64,000 nucleotides of DNA from Papilionanthe hookeriana x Papilionanthe teres (GCA_022702705.1 CM040426.1:76221877-76285876), one strand, 5' to 3'; positions 1 through 12,405 are shown, numbered from the stretch's first letter. The notes: generated by a model not told the origin, from the letters alone. Translations and numbers: made by a program.

Positions 1-854
1 AGGTTACATCATCAGAGGTATTCCGATCATCCGACAGGACGTTTTAATTCGGTTGTAATTGTAGTTTTGTGTTACGTTTGTGATTAAATTTTGAGTTGCT
101 TTATATTTTGAAATGTTGTGGCGGTGAATTTTATCTTGTAGTGTCTTTTAATTTAGTTATGGGTTTCGGTTTTGGTTTTAGTCCTAAAGGTGTAGGTTTT
201 CATGCAGCTGTTGTTTATCGTACGAAAAGTAAGTGCGATGCGATTAAATAAGTTGCGATAGAGTAAATCGCGATAAAATAAAAGCGTACACGGAGGGTCT
301 TCCGTCATCAATTGCACTTAAAACACGGTTAGAATATTTAAGCATTTAAAGTAAGTTCTAGGTAAAGCTAAGGGAAATGTTATGGTTTTACTGCGAGTTA
401 CAATCACATGTTAGTCATCTCCTATGACGTCTAGGTCTTGATTTTGGTTTTAAGGATGGTTTTCTTCACTGAAGAACAACTAAGCTCGATTTGTTCTTAA
501 GGATATTCCATCGTATTGAGGAAGTGTTTAAGGCGAATCTTAAACATCTTTCGATATTTCGGGAATTGTCGCAAGTCAGAATGAATTACATTGTTGAGTG
601 AATTAATCATCAGAGGTGTTTGAGTTAAATTTTATGTCTTGCTCGGTGAATTAGGATGTTTGAATATCCTTATGAGTGAAGTGTCATTTCGACTTGATAC
701 TTCGATTTAGGAGTTATAATAGTAAAAGCTCTAGAGGCGAAATGATATTTAATGATTTGTGATTCGAATTTAAGTTGAATTAATGATTTAAGTTTGGAAT
801 AGTGTTCGAGTTATTTTAGATTTATTTTTGAATTCTTCATATCTTTATATTTAA

Positions 855-948
855 TTTAATTTAATTGAACTCGAGCTCGACTCAGCTCGAGCTCGACTCA
901 GCTGATTCAGCTCGACTCGGCTGATCTCAGCTCGACTCGACTCAATTC
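855..948. repeat. CTCGA-rich low-complexity tract
   Basis: Short units built on GCTCGACTCAG and GCTGATTCAG are repeated irregularly for about 90 bp inside the first LTR-like element. They are probably replication-slippage repeats in the U3 region. No function is inferred. Confidence 0.6.
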
Positions 949-3280
949 TTAATTTTTAATTTAATTTTTAATTTTAAAGGAGTTTGTTTTAAATAATTTA
1001 CTTGTTAACTTTTTTTTTATTAAACCTAAAGTTTTAATTAAAGGGTTAAGATTTTAATTACCATTTTGCCCTTTAAGCTTAATAATTTCATAACTCACTA
1101 AATTGAACTCAAATGAACTTGAAATTTTTATGTGACTTCACTCATATGTCGATAAAGACATTAGAGGAGAAAATGTGATTTTTACGTATTTAATTTATTT
1201 ATATAATTATTTTTGGTGGAAAATAAGGATTTCGAGGAAAATTTAATAATATGACCAAGGGAAAGTTTACATGTCCTAAGAAAATTATGGGACATTCCCG
1301 ATGACTGAGAGGACCACTTAGACCGATTTTTGTGATTTTTTGAATTATATTTTATTTATTAGAATTATTTTAAGTTACTGGAGTATTAATTAATTTAAAA
1401 ATAAAATAAATGTTGAAAAATGAATTTTATGTATTTTAAAATTCTCTCTGATATCGAGGAATCGGAGAAGCGAATTTTGCGATTTTCGATTTTTCTATGA
1501 TTTATTATAATTATTTTAGTGAAAATGTTAGAAAATACGTTTTTTAATTTTAAAATTACCCTAGGGCTTTAAAAATTAATATCTCACCAAATAAGCCTGA
1601 GAAAAATATGGGGTTTGTTCCTAAGTGATTATAATTCAAAATGTGACATTTTGGTGAATTTTATTATTTTTGTGATTTTTATTATTTTTTAATTATTAAA
1701 AATATTAAAATAATATTAAAAATCAACTTTTTAGAAAATTGAAATTTTAATTTTCTTAAATTCCCTGATATCGGAGAGGCTCCAAAACCGATTTGGTGAA
1801 TTTTTGAAAGGTATTTTGAAAGTTATGAATTTTTAAAGTTTAAAATGACTAAATGGACTTAATCAGCCAATTAGTAGAGCTAGCAAGTCGATTGACTTGA
1901 AACTTTTATGGTGGGTTCCTACGATCACAAAGGTCGGTGGAGAATTGATTTCAAGTCGATTTGATGTATGGTTAGCTCTAATTAATTAGAGACTATTTTG
2001 AGTGTTTAAGCCGATTAGGGTTAATGCGAGTGAATTAACTCGAGTCCTATTTTCATAGGGTTCTACGAGTCGTAAGGAACATCGCAAATTTTCTAGAATT
2101 TATTTCACAACATCTTATTTATTGGAATTAAAATACTCAAACAGCTGCATGTATTTGAAAAATCAATAACTTTTCACGAGATGGCCTCGACCTTGGAAAA
2201 TTCGGGGAATGTTCCGAGAGTTCGGAGACTTAAAGCACTATGGTCTCATGCCGTGGTGAATTGTATGAATGCATGGAGAATTAAAACGATGCGGGGAGTA
2301 AATAATTAATTAAAAATAAAATACTTGGATAAAATTAATTAATTTCTTTTCCACATTATTCTCCTACATTCAGCTGAGCGAGAGGGTATTTTTATTTTAT
2401 TTTTGTGATTTTTCTACACAAAGTTATGGATTTTTGAAGTTTCGATATTTAATAAATACATTAAATACCACTATTTATCTACTTATCCACGCGGCGCCGG
2501 CGAAACATCGGCGGCTCCGAAGGGGTACGTGTCGCTGCGTGATTGGGCGCCGCCATCCGAGTCGGCCGATCCGGGACCCGCGGTTCGCGTAACATTCACT
2601 GAGTCCGGCGCATGATCCGAGCCGTCAGCTCGATACACGCGCGATCCAGCGGCTCACGGTCATCGTCTACGGCGGGTGTGCACCGTGGCCGTCGACCTTC
2701 GACCCTAATTTCTCGCTCGATTCTCGACGGATTTTCGTGTTCTTATGCTCTATGGATTCGTCTTGAAGAGACGAACACATCCATACTGATAAACATGCAT
2801 TTAAATTGACTCAAATTAAAATGAGAATCTGCTGGAAGCTCGGGAAGAAGAGGGAGTCCATACCTTTGCTCGGAGAAGTGAAGCTTCGATGCGAGAGTTG
2901 TTGCACCTTCGATTGGATCTGTGTAAGCTCAGGATGAAGTCTCTGAGTGCAGTGAATTGTCAGGTTGGACTTCGACCACGGCCGATCACAAAGCTTGGAG
3001 AGTTGGAGCAGCTGAGGTGGCTTAGAGATGGGGCTTTCGGTGGGGAACTTCTCCTCTTGGTCCGGTGAAGGTGTAGGACCGATCGATTTGGGAATTGGCT
3101 CAGCTGTGAAGAAGTGTCTTGGTTTTGGGCTAAAGTTTGAGCTCGAAATTGGGCTCGAGTTGGAGGGAATTGGGGTTGGAATTCGGTGGGGATCGGGTGC
3201 TCATGTGTGGAGAGTGATGCGGGTGATTTTGGCGAGTTTCCTTAAGGTTTGGTTCGGCACCTCCTTTGGCGAGAGGGTGA

Positions 3281-3296
3281 GGGGTTTAAATAGGCA
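3281..3296 (+). promoter_or_regulatory. Possible LTR TATA box
   Basis: TTTAAATA lies in a GC-rich setting in the 3' half of the first LTR-like element. A TATTTATT/TATTTATG box occupies a comparable place in the two related elements (21461; 45233-45243 on the minus strand). This fits a Pol II promoter at the U3/R boundary. No transcript evidence is available. Confidence 0.35.
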
Positions 3297-3559
3297 TGGT
3301 GGAGGCTCTCCCGGGGGAGTTGAGGGCTGGGATCGGTTGCTTAGGTCGAGGCGAACGACCATGGTGGCCATTGGGCATGGGGCGGCTCGGCGAGGTAGAA
3401 TCCCGAAGTTGGCTCACATGTGAGCTCTCGGCCATGGTGTTTTCCGGCGACACGTGGTGGCCGGCGGCGAGCATTGGTCACCATCTTGTTCGGAGTGGGT
3501 CGGGGTGCGGGGTTTGGTGCATTCGATTGAGGTTTGACATGTGTAAAGGAGTTTGATTT

Positions 3560-5150
3560 AAATGGAATGGGAGAAGGCTCACTTTGGCTTGGTTTGGGTC
3601 AACCCACCATTTTGGGCTTGGTGCACCCTTCCAAGCTCGATTTTAGTTGAGGAATCATTTAGGTCGGCTTAGAAGGAGTGGTGAAGTCTCCATCCATGAT
3701 GAGGTGGCTAAACATGGTTTAGTGTGTGACATGATTAAGGTAAAAAAGGGTTAATGGAGGTTTAAGAAAGAACCCCCTCTTCTTGCCATAAATGGACTAA
3801 TGACAAGTCAAAGCCCTCATGGCTTCATGTGGCTTGAGAATGGCTTGTTCATGGCTCCATTTGGCTTAGGAAAAGGTTGACTTGTTTCATGAAAAAGGGT
3901 TTTAGAAATATTTGACATTTAGGGGGTAATTTGACATGTGGCTTGATTTGGAATGGTTTAATTGATGATTTTGAAACTTAGGGGTGATTTTGATCAAATG
4001 GATGATGAGGGGAAGTGTCATGTGGGCTTTAGGATGATTTGGGCTTTTGAATTTTGAAGGAAATGGGCTTTTAAGAAGGTTTAAGGGAAGTGGGCTTTTA
4101 AGTTTAAGGATGTGTTCATGGATGGGAATTTTTGTAAAAGTTTGGGCCAAATAGTTGTTGGTTTTGGTTTAGGGATGTTTCATGAGTAATTTGAAATAGA
4201 TTTAAGGTGGTTTGGGTTTGAATTGGGTTGAATTTGGGTTTATTTGGTAAATGGGCCGATGTAGGTCGAATTGGGCTAACTTGGGCCAATGTTGGGCTAG
4301 GGTTGAAATTGATGTAAAATAAATGTTGGGAAATGTTTATGGGAGTGTTTCAAAGAGGTTTTGGCTTTGGTTGGGTTTTGATTTTGAGGTTTGGGTTTAT
4401 TTGGGCTAGGTTTAGGTTTAGGTCAAAATTGGGCTTTTTGATTTTGGGTTGAATTTGGGTTAGGTTTGGGTCTAAATTTTGGGCAAATCATGTTAGTGTT
4501 TTGTTTATGGGGATGTCAAGGAGGGTTTAGAAAAGATTTGGGGTTAATGGGAGTTGAATTGGGTGAGTTTGGGCTAAGTTTGGGTCATGGGTCCAAATTG
4601 GGCTTTAAGGCCAAAAGTGAAATTGGATCCCAATGCCAATCAAATTGGGCTTGGATTTGGTCTAGATTGGTGTTGGGGATATTGAATTGAAGTTTAGAAT
4701 TGAATTGGACCAGAATTTGGGTCGATTGGGTAGGTTAGGTTTGACATTGGGTTTACTTTGGGTTAAAATGGGTCGAATTGGGGGTTTTGGTAAAAGTGGG
4801 GTAAATTGGCAAAATGTGCCCAAGGTGTAGTTGAACAAAATGAAATTGGGAATATTTGGGATTTTCTGGAATTTTTAGGAATTTTCTGAATTTTTGGATT
4901 TTTTGACTAAGAAGGGCATTTTGGGTATTTAGAGGGTATTAGGGGTACTTTTGGACTTTTTTGTATTTTGGTTATGGATGATCAATTTGAGTGATGTGGG
5001 AATGTTTAGGATTGATTTTGAGGAATTTTGGGTAATTTAGGTGATTTTGGAAATTTTGGGTAGTTTCGAGAGCATTTGGTAGGTTAGGCGGGTGTAGGGT
5101 CCGGGGTCGAAAAATTGAAAATTTGGAAAATTGAAGATTGGGTGAATATA
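3560..5150. repeat. T/G-rich degenerate repeats (TTGGGC / GGGTTT motifs)
   Basis: About 1.6 kb is dominated by irregular repeats of TTGGGC, GGGTTT and TTTGGG, with strong purine/pyrimidine strand bias. Open frames occur on both strands because of the composition, and none looks like a protein domain. The tract is part of the first LTR-like element. Confidence 0.5.
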
Positions 5151-5668
5151 AGTGGAATAAAATCATTTTGGTTGGTAAGCATGAAGCGCATCAAGCCCAT
5201 ATGAGCCATGAAGGGACTCATTTGAGGCGTTCATTATGTTGTTCAACCATCTCAGCGAGAGCGCTAGGGGTTAAGGACCATCCATGTGAATCGACTTACA
5301 TGAGTCGGGAGAGTCGAGTTAGGTATAGGTGTGGTTTTAGGAGGTGTATGGAAGTGTAGTGTGTAGTGTATAAGTGTAGTGTGTGTGTAAGTCGGCCCTT
5401 GCTCGGACCGAGGCCGCCGAGGGCGATCCTGAGCCCGAAGAGTCGCATAGGACTCATCCGCTAAACTTCGCGCTTGATTTCGACCCTCGAGTGATTAGGG
5501 GTCTCGGTCGAGTTTGTGGAGTTTGCGGGGAGTTAAGAGTGGTTTGAAATTGCAGGTGGTGGGTCCCGATTACAGTTCTCTAAGATAGTCGAAAGGAAAA
5601 GCTGCAAGCTAGATCACTAGAAATCTTAAAGAGAAGAAGAGAAGACCTCATCAAAAATGAGGTCAACA

Positions 5669-6450
5669 ATACTCTCGATAAAAGGGGTTTCACTTATATT
5701 ATCGTAGACCTGGGAAAATAGGATATCAAAGGGAAGGTTATTCTGTGTGGGAACGCCCATATGCTTCAAAGCTCTGGCTAAGCCATTAGGCAAAAAGTGA
5801 GTCTTTCACATCCCAAATGAGTAGCGGCTTATCGACATACGATGCCCACGGAATAACCAATAATCATCTCGACGGGGGTACCCTGATGCATTAAAGCACG
5901 TCTGGGCCGTAAGAGCAGAGGACAAATCGTCGTATTTCAAACGGTCAGCAGCTAATCGACATCGGGCCATTAAGATGATACCAACGAAACCAACAAGAGC
6001 GAAAGAGCTGAATAGGGGCAGTCAAAGGAGGGGAGGAGTAATCCCTAAAAGGTAGAGATAATCGGGTCAGAATACCACAGACCCGTCATCCCAAGTCAAA
6101 GGTAGAGATAGCCGACCCAATACGTCCTGAGATCCCCGGTCAGAAATCTGTGAATTATTTCGTCCACGGGGAATCTCGATAGCCTTAAAGTCAAAAGAAG
6201 GAAACTTTATCCTATGATTATCGGGTGAAGCTCCAAGAGTGGATCTTATACCTGCCAACGTGGCAAAGATGCCTCGGAAAAGGAATAGAAGTAGAGGTTT
6301 AGCTACAAAACTGGAAACACTCCAAACAAGAGGACTTACACCCCGTCTGGGTCGGGAAGCCTCCTAACACCCTATGCGTGCTAGACAACCACCTAAGTAG
6401 AAATTTATGTTGGGTCAGTCGGGTTAGAGAAGCACGGAGACTCCTCCTCG
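5669..6450 (-). pseudogene. Degenerate coding-like stretch, family not recognised
   Basis: Directly after the end of the first LTR-like element, the minus strand shows a protein-like composition in at least two linked frames from about 6300 down to 5700. One 60-residue piece (6258-6067) ends near the residues LPLTWDD, and the reading continues in another frame after a stop. I cannot assign it to a known family. It may be a remnant of a transposon-borne open reading frame. The stops and frame change make it non-functional as it stands. Confidence 0.25.
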
Positions 6451-7131
6451 GGACATGCAATATAAATGCAATTATCTATAGCGGTCCTTAATTATTGTGG
6501 AGGCTTTATTAATATATGCATGAAATAAAAGTTCAACTTTTTAAAGTCCTGAAAATTTTAATCCTAAATTTTAATTATCTTGAATATTTTATTTAGGATT
6601 TTGTAGAAAAATTAGGAATTTAAATCCTAATGAGCCTATATTGCATCGTGATATCCCAGATGCACATAAATATACAATGAAAATCAATCCAGGCAGGCAT
6701 GCATGCAAATGCAAATATAGAATGCAAAACAAGTTAAACAAAATAATAAACAGGTCGGTGTCGTTGAGTCGGCAACATATCCCAGAAAATAAAAGAGCAG
6801 TCATACTCCACATATACAAGCCCGGTATGAAATCTGTACATCAATATCAAATGCGAAATTAAGATATGGGGCACTAGTTTTTGCTCTCGGTCCCCTCTAC
6901 GTGGTTCCTACTTCAGATGCATCGGAACCCATGCTCGTATCTCATTTATTCTACAAGACTCGACCTAAGGACTCTATCAATACATATAAAAGAGAAAATA
7001 AAAGGCTCGACCTGTAGAAAATAATCATTAGCGAGAAAATTATGCAACGCGTATAATGAGTCGTGCCTTATAAATGGGGGAGCTAAATAACACCTGCAAG
7101 CAAAATAATCATAAATCATTACATGCTCCCT
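6451..7131. other. Unassigned AT-rich repetitive DNA
   Basis: No coding domain, LTR boundary or terminal inverted repeat could be fixed here. Words rich in 'atgcaaatg' recur around 6690-6730 and again at 8110-8150. The whole 5.7-9.6 kb stretch is therefore probably one degenerate repetitive unit rather than unique intergenic DNA. Confidence 0.4.
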
Positions 7132-7446
7132 CATAGCGGTACATGTGTGTGTGCATATAAGTTGGCACAACTCCCTGCAAAAGAACGCCCTAACACACTA
7201 CTATGGATATGCAGCATGCAAGCACACCAAAAAGAACACAAAAAGGTGATGCATGGCTAGCGCAACTGCAAGAAAAAAAACACGGCAGGCCAAAGGTGTC
7301 AAAAATACTACCTAGCACACCATCTAACGAGAAAGTGTCCTAACCAGCATTTAAGTGCAAGGGCAGTCTCCGGGGCAATTATGACTTTAGCGGGGTCGTC
7401 TCGCCGGCCCCTCACTAAAGATCCAATGTATTTAAAAGGTGTCACC
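7132..7446. repeat. Tandem duplication, copy 1 (315 bp)
   Basis: The unit starts at 'catagcggtac' and ends at 'aaaaggtgtcacc'. It is followed immediately by a second copy with scattered substitutions and a ~20-bp length difference. The reading frames seen on both strands are by-products of the repeat and appear in both copies. Confidence 0.85.
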
Positions 7447-7781
7447 CATAGCGGTACCTGTGTGTGTGCATATAGGTTGGCACGACTCCCTGTAGAAGAA
7501 CGCCCTAACACACTACTATGGATATGCAACATGCAAGCACACCAAAAAGAGCACAAAAAGGTGACGCATGGCTAGCGCAAGTGCAAGAAAAAAAACATGG
7601 CAGGCCAGAGGTGTGAAAAATACAACCTAGCATCCTAAACTCTAGCCTAATACACCATCTAACGAGAAAGTGTCCTAACCAGCATCTAAGTGCAAGGGCA
7701 GTCTCCGGGGCAATTATGACTTTAGCGAGGTCGTCTTGCCGGCCCCGCACTAAAGATCCAATGTATTTAAAAGGTGTCACC
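7447..7781. repeat. Tandem duplication, copy 2 (335 bp)
   Basis: This is the second, head-to-tail copy of the preceding unit. Compared with copy 1 it carries an extra ~20 bp around 7630-7650. Divergence is modest, so the duplication is fairly recent. Confidence 0.85.
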
Positions 7782-8160
7782 CAATGTGGATTTTTGAAAA
7801 GAGAGTTGGCCTTATATACGACCTACTTTGTAACATGCATAATTTTTTAAGTATAGTGGATATAATATGCAGGAAAATATAATTTTCTTTTAAATTTAAT
7901 ATATATTTTAATTTTAAAATAAGTGTCATTAAATGCAGGCCCGTAACATGTAGGGTGACATGGGTTAAATCCCTTGGATTCTTAGCACAGTCATACTTGG
8001 TCAATCCCGATAACTTAACTCACTTTGCTCGCCGATATCGATCCGGCAAGCAATGCTCGTTAAGGCACCGCGATCGACACAGGTGTCACTCTCCTATCGA
8101 GCCTGGTTCGCTATCCATGCAAGCATGCAAATGTAAATACAGACAAACATGAATATAAGT
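7782..8160. other. No gene seen
   Basis: An AT-rich stretch (7800-7960) passes into sequence with 'atgcaa' words. No domain, terminal repeat or splice-linked exon was found. Confidence 0.4.
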
Positions 8161-8340
8161 GATGACGGAGTGCATGTCGTGAAGGCAGTAACTCGAGAAA
8201 GGTGGGTGTACCATGGTGGCAGTGACCCGAATGAACAGGCATGTCGTGAAGGCAGGGGCCCGACAACGGGCGTGCCATGGAGGCAGTGGCCCGCCAACTG
8301 AGTGTGGTGGAGGCGATGATCCAAAGTGGTGTGACACAAC
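8160..8340. repeat. Imperfect repeats ('gtcgtgaaggcag' units)
   Basis: The motif CATGTCGTGAAGGCAG and the related CCATGGAGGCAGTGGCCCG recur several times at intervals of roughly 30-60 bp. The long frames on the minus strand here are a result of this repetition, not evidence for a gene. Confidence 0.5.
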
Positions 8341-8560
8341 CAAATGATAGTGACCATGCAAAATAACACATACAATATGCAATGCATCATGCAAGCGAGC
8401 AAATAAATACATGCAAATAATCATGCAAAATGATGAAAGAAAACATACAAGCATGCAAGTGATCGGTTGGTCGGACCGTGCTAGCCGGTCGAAACAAAGG
8501 GAAACGTCGACCAGGCCGAGGGCGATCAATCGAAGCAAGGTGAATTGCTTACCGGGTCGA

Positions 8561-8640
8561 GGGCGGCCTTTTGAGGTGAAGTGAGATGTCGACCTGGCCG
8601 GGGCGGCCTTTTGAGGTGAAGTGAGATGTCGACCTGGCCG
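8561..8640. repeat. Perfect 40-bp tandem repeat (two units)
   Basis: Two exactly identical 40-bp units, 8561-8600 and 8601-8640, each begin GGGCGGCCTTTTGAGGTG. The start of a third unit (GGGCGGCCT) follows. The exact identity points to a very recent slippage or unequal-exchange event. Confidence 0.9.
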
Positions 8641-8649
8641 GGGCGGCCT

Positions 8650-8835
8650 ATCTAGGTGCATGTACAAGTGTGTGGTGCAAAGTGCGTGTGAGGTGCAACA
8701 TGCAAGTGCAAGATGCAAAGTACCAGTATGGGGTGAAACATGCGAGTGCGAGGTGCGAGGTGCAAGTGTGAGGTGCAATGTGCAAGTGCGAAGTGCGATA
8801 TGTGAATACGACATGCAATATGCAAATGCAAACAT
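8650..8835. repeat. GTGCAAGTGCGAG degenerate minisatellite
   Basis: An 11-22 bp unit rich in GTGCAA and GTGYGAG is repeated for about 185 bp. Because the unit lacks stop codons in several frames, long open frames appear on both strands with repetitive His/Cys/Thr/Leu composition. I regard all of them as artefacts. Confidence 0.65.
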
Positions 8836-9597
8836 GCTCGATAGCAACCCAAGCTCGTGCTAACACCCTCACTTAGATACCTAAATGTTTAGACGCTTGG
8901 ATTTTCGGCGTAGCTGCCTCCTTCTTTGGCGAGGCATGTGGGGAATTTCTTCCCGGAGATTCCGAAGGGAAACTCTTTACGACGTTGTGAAGTGGGCTAG
9001 CTGCAAAGCTTTTCCCATTTCACAACTCTTCTAGACTTTGCAAAGTGAGCTTTTCTGCTTTGCAAAACCAAACTCCCAATTTCTTCAAGGGAAATTGGGA
9101 AAACCAAAGCAAGGGGAGGAAGGGACACCAGCCTGTAGGGATTTGTGCTAGGGTTCACATCAAAAAGGGGGTTCACTCGGCTCTACGAAGGGTGTTTGGC
9201 TACGCATGTAAAATCCTACCCTAAGGCTAGCTCTAGGTAAATAAACGATCCATCACACAGGAGCGTGACCGCGTCGGCTCACGCCGACGCACAAAACCCG
9301 TATGGGCGATCGAACCCACACGCCTATTGAGACTAAACCCTAGGGCTGGATAGAAATGAAAATTTTATGGAGGAGAATCTCACCACCGCGAAGGCTGCGG
9401 ACATCCAACAGAATCCAGAAAGAAGCTCTTCTCGAGAAAGGGGAAAGACGTCAACACTTTTCTACACTGCAGTTCCGTTGTTGTCCGTCGTCCATAAATT
9501 CCACAAATTCCATAACGTTTCCAACAATTCTATAATCTTTCCTCAAATTCCACAAAGTCTCACAAATTTCGACTGAACTTTGCCGAAAACAAGGTCA
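8836..9597. other. Unassigned sequence ending in GGTCAACA
   Basis: No gene is recognisable. It contains the inverted words CGTCGGC and GCCGACG around 9272-9291. It ends in AAGGTCAACA just before the microsatellite, the same last eight bases as the LTR-like family, but I could not extend that similarity upstream. Confidence 0.35.
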
Positions 9598-10071
9598 ACA
9601 ATACATACATACATACATACAGACACACACACACAGACATACATGCACACATACACACATACAGACACACATACATGCACACATACACACATACAGACAC
9701 ACATACACATACACACCTACACACACCTACACACACATACCTACACACACACCTACACACACATACATACATACATACACATACACACATATACATACAT
9801 ACGTACATACATACATACACATATACATATATATACATACATACATGCATGCATGCATGCATTCATTCATGCACGCATGCATGCATGCACGCATATAGAC
9901 ATACATACATACATACATACATACTTACATATATACATACATGCAGACTTACATGCAGACTTACAAACATGCAGACATACATAAATACATGCATACATAC
10001 AGACACACAGACACACATAAATACATACACAGACACAGACAAAGACACAAATACATACATACATACATACA

Positions 10072-10104
<33 letters not shown>
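9598..10104. repeat. Long compound microsatellite, (CATA)n/(CACA)n
   Basis: About 500 bp of CATA, CACA, CAGA and CATG tetranucleotides, with a pure (CATA)n run at both ends. The long frames on both strands translate to Thr/His/Tyr or Cys/Val/Tyr/Met repeats and are not genes. Confidence 0.95.
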
Positions 10105-10508
10105 GAAAATTCAAAACCTGTTTTGTTCAAAACTTGTTTTGAGTATACAATAAAAATCATTCATGATTAATGTAAAAAGACATTTAATTACTTTGCAACG
10201 TCTAAGAAAAAACTTCATTTAATGGAACCTACTCAACAATCTTGGCTAGATCCAAACACATTATTAAAAAAATTAACATTTGAACTGAACATTTCAGTCA
10301 ACATTGCTCTTTATTCATTAACTTAACCTTTTCTGCACAGCCCATGTGGCCATACAACAAAAACTATTGCACCTAAAGTCGTTCTAAAAAAAATCATTTC
10401 AACCACTTTAGTTGTATCACCAACTTGACCAAATTTCATTAAACACTGAAAGCGTCATTATTGATAATTCAAATATAATCAGTCAGTAAGGCGTGTTGAA
10501 CTTCACTC
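10105..10508. other. AT-rich intergenic DNA, nothing recognised
   Basis: No coding frame, terminal repeats or RNA gene was seen between the microsatellite and the hAT-like element. Confidence 0.5.
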
Positions 10509-11063
10509 TAGGGCTGTAAACGAGCCGAGATTGAGCGAACTCAGACTTGGCTCGTGTTCGACTCGTTCGAAATTAGCTCGGCTCGAAATCGGCTCGTGTT
10601 CGAAATGGCTCGTGAAAGGTGTGTTCGTGTTCGGCTCGAATTAAATATTCTTGTTCGTGTTCGGCTCGTGTTCGGCTCGAAATTGACTCGTTAAAATTAA
10701 TTGGAAAAATATATGTCTAGCGCCGGATTCGAACGCAGACCAAATGAATGGAAACAAAAGAATAACCACGCTACCACACAAACAATTATACTTTAAACTT
10801 AAATATAAATATGTATATTATATTAATATATAAATAATATATATAATAAATTATTATATAAATAATTATATGATTATTTTTTATTTCGAACCAATTCGAG
10901 CGAACACGAGCGAACAAACAAGTTGTTCGTGTTCGGCTCGTTACATTTCGAGCTTAAAAATTTGTTCGTGTTCGGCTCGTTAGGAACGAACGAGCCGAAC
11001 ACGAGCTACTTAACGAGCCGAACACGAGCTGTTCGCGAACAACGAGCCAAATTGCCAGCCCTA
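10509..11063. mobile_element. hAT-like non-autonomous element (555 bp)
   Basis: The ends are inverted: the left begins TAGGGCTGTAAACGAGCC and the right, read on the opposite strand, begins TAGGGCTGGCAA and also runs into GGCTCG. The subterminal regions are full of TTCGTGTTCGGCTCG in one direction and its complement in the other. Flanking octamers CTTCACTC (10501-10508) and CTTCGCTG (11064-11071) match at 6 of 8 positions, as expected for an old 8-bp hAT target duplication. There is no transposase, so it would have moved in trans. Confidence 0.75.
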
Positions 11064-11219
11064 CTTCGCTGCCCTTATAGAAAGCACATATAAAGGTTCA
11101 ATAAAATATAATTATGCACATACCCATGCTTCTCTATTTTTATTAAGAAACATGTGCAGGGTTTCTTATCATTCATTTAATAAAGAGCTTTTTTGAAAAA
11201 ACAAAAATTGGTGGCAGAC

Positions 11220-11860
11220 TGCTCTTTATGCAACATTGTATATTAGATTGTAATCGAGTCAAGTCGAGCCGAGTATATCATAGATTGAACTTGGCTTTGT
11301 AATATTATAAATTGTTCATATTCGGCTTGAGCTTGTGTCGGACTTTCACATAATATTAATATTCTCATGTTTTTGTACTCATTTTTTTATGTTAAGTAAA
11401 CAAGTATATAAACAAGCTAAAAATTCAATAAATTAATTTAATAAATATTTAATATATAAATAATAAATTATTATTGATATAAATTATATTTAAATAAATA
11501 ATATTATTGATATTTTTATGTTAATACTATTAATAATAAATTATAAAATATTATTGATATAACAACATTATTATTAAATCTATAATTAAATAAGATCTAC
11601 TTAATCAAATTTATATTTAAATAAATAATATATGAAATATCATCTAACTTAATATCGAGTATTTAATAGGTTAGTTGTTAAATAATAAACGAGTTTATTC
11701 AAAAACATAAATAAATAATTTGGATTATATTCATGTTTGGTTGATTTAACTTCCAAGCTTTTAAGAAACATTTAAGCTTTTCTATTTACAAATTTAAATA
11801 AATATGATTGAGTTATAATCGAGCTAAGTTTGAGTTGTTCATTTACAACCCAGAACGATT
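11220..11860. mobile_element. Older relative of the hAT-like GGCTCG element
   Basis: The left part has 'gtaatcgagtcaagtcgagcc' and the right part 'ataatcgagctaagtttgag...catttacaaccc', which are complementary subterminal signals of the same type as in the preceding element. The middle is very AT-rich. Exact ends and target duplication are not clear. Confidence 0.4.
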
Positions 11861-12007
11861 ATATTGAGTTAAGAGATAACTTACGATAATTAAACTTAAT
11901 CAAAATATCTGAAAAGACATTTTGAAATCAAAAAGTTATCCCGCATTCTTATGTATTTCATTGAAATCTAAAATTAATAATAATGTTGAGAGAAAGTTAT
12001 GAACAAA

Positions 12008-12161
12008 TATTGCATCAGGACACCTGATTGGCGAGGCGTCATGTGGAAAATGGGCCCGCCACCATACACTGTGATTGGTTGGTGTATGGAGTGGCGGGGC
12101 CCACTTTCCACATGGCGCCCCGCCATTCGTGTCCGCATGCATCAGATGTCCTGATGTAATA
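12008..12161. mobile_element. Palindromic hairpin MITE (~154 bp)
   Basis: The left arm starting ATTGCATCAGGACA and the right arm, read on the other strand and starting ATTACATCAGGACA, are complementary for about 75 bases each, including a GC-rich part (GGGCCCGCCAC). The transcript would form one long stem-loop. There is no coding capacity. It is probably a foldback MITE; the superfamily is not determined. Confidence 0.75.
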
Positions 12162-12405
12162 TTTTTTCGAAAGTTATTGCAAATTACTTGCTCCAATATC
12201 TGTTTGAAGACAAAAATGAAGCTGATTTAACTTGCTAATGAGATTTAAAAAAATGCTAAACAAAAATATTCAATTGTTAAAATTTTTTATTAAATGAGGA
12301 CAAAAGAGGAAAATACATATTTAAATAAAAAAAAATACTAAAACATAATACTTCAAAAATTTATTTAACAAATAAAGAAAAAAGAAACTTATAATTAAAG
12401 ATGAT

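Larger units (their letters stand above)
1..5668 (+). mobile_element. Very long LTR-like element, family 'TGTCGGCC', copy 1 (5' end outside window)
   Basis: This is a non-coding, compositionally patchy block whose last ~120 bp (5550-5668) align with the end of the element at 16972-22116. Both end in a GACCTCA...TGAGGTC hairpin followed by the terminus GGTCAACA. Another shared stretch is the 'gcgataaa' block around 225-300, which matches 18000-18100 in the second copy. An AT-rich first third is followed by a GC-rich stretch (2480-2760), a TATA-like box near 3285 and T/G-rich degenerate repeats (3560-5150). I read it as the U3-rich part of a giant LTR, either a solo LTR or one end of a full element. 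The short reading frames here have no recognisable domain. The family assignment comes from comparison inside this window; the Gypsy-type origin is inferred from size and structure. Confidence 0.6.

Noticed and set aside
3028..3556. 131-codon and 86-codon plus-strand frames
   Set aside because: Gly/Trp/Arg-rich, overlapping in different frames within an LTR-like region; no domain or splice-linked partner.
8086..8872. Long open frames on both strands (up to ~250 codons)
   Set aside because: They arise from stop-free repeats of GTGCAAGTGCGAG and related units; composition is repetitive and open in several frames at once.
9588..9597. GGTCAACA before the microsatellite as a fourth end of the giant LTR-like family
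   Set aside because: Only ten bases match; upstream sequence could not be aligned with the other copies, so chance is possible.
9560..10160. Several frames of 60-140 codons rich in Thr/His/Tyr or Cys/Val/Met
   Set aside because: They are translations of the CATA/CACA microsatellite in different frames.
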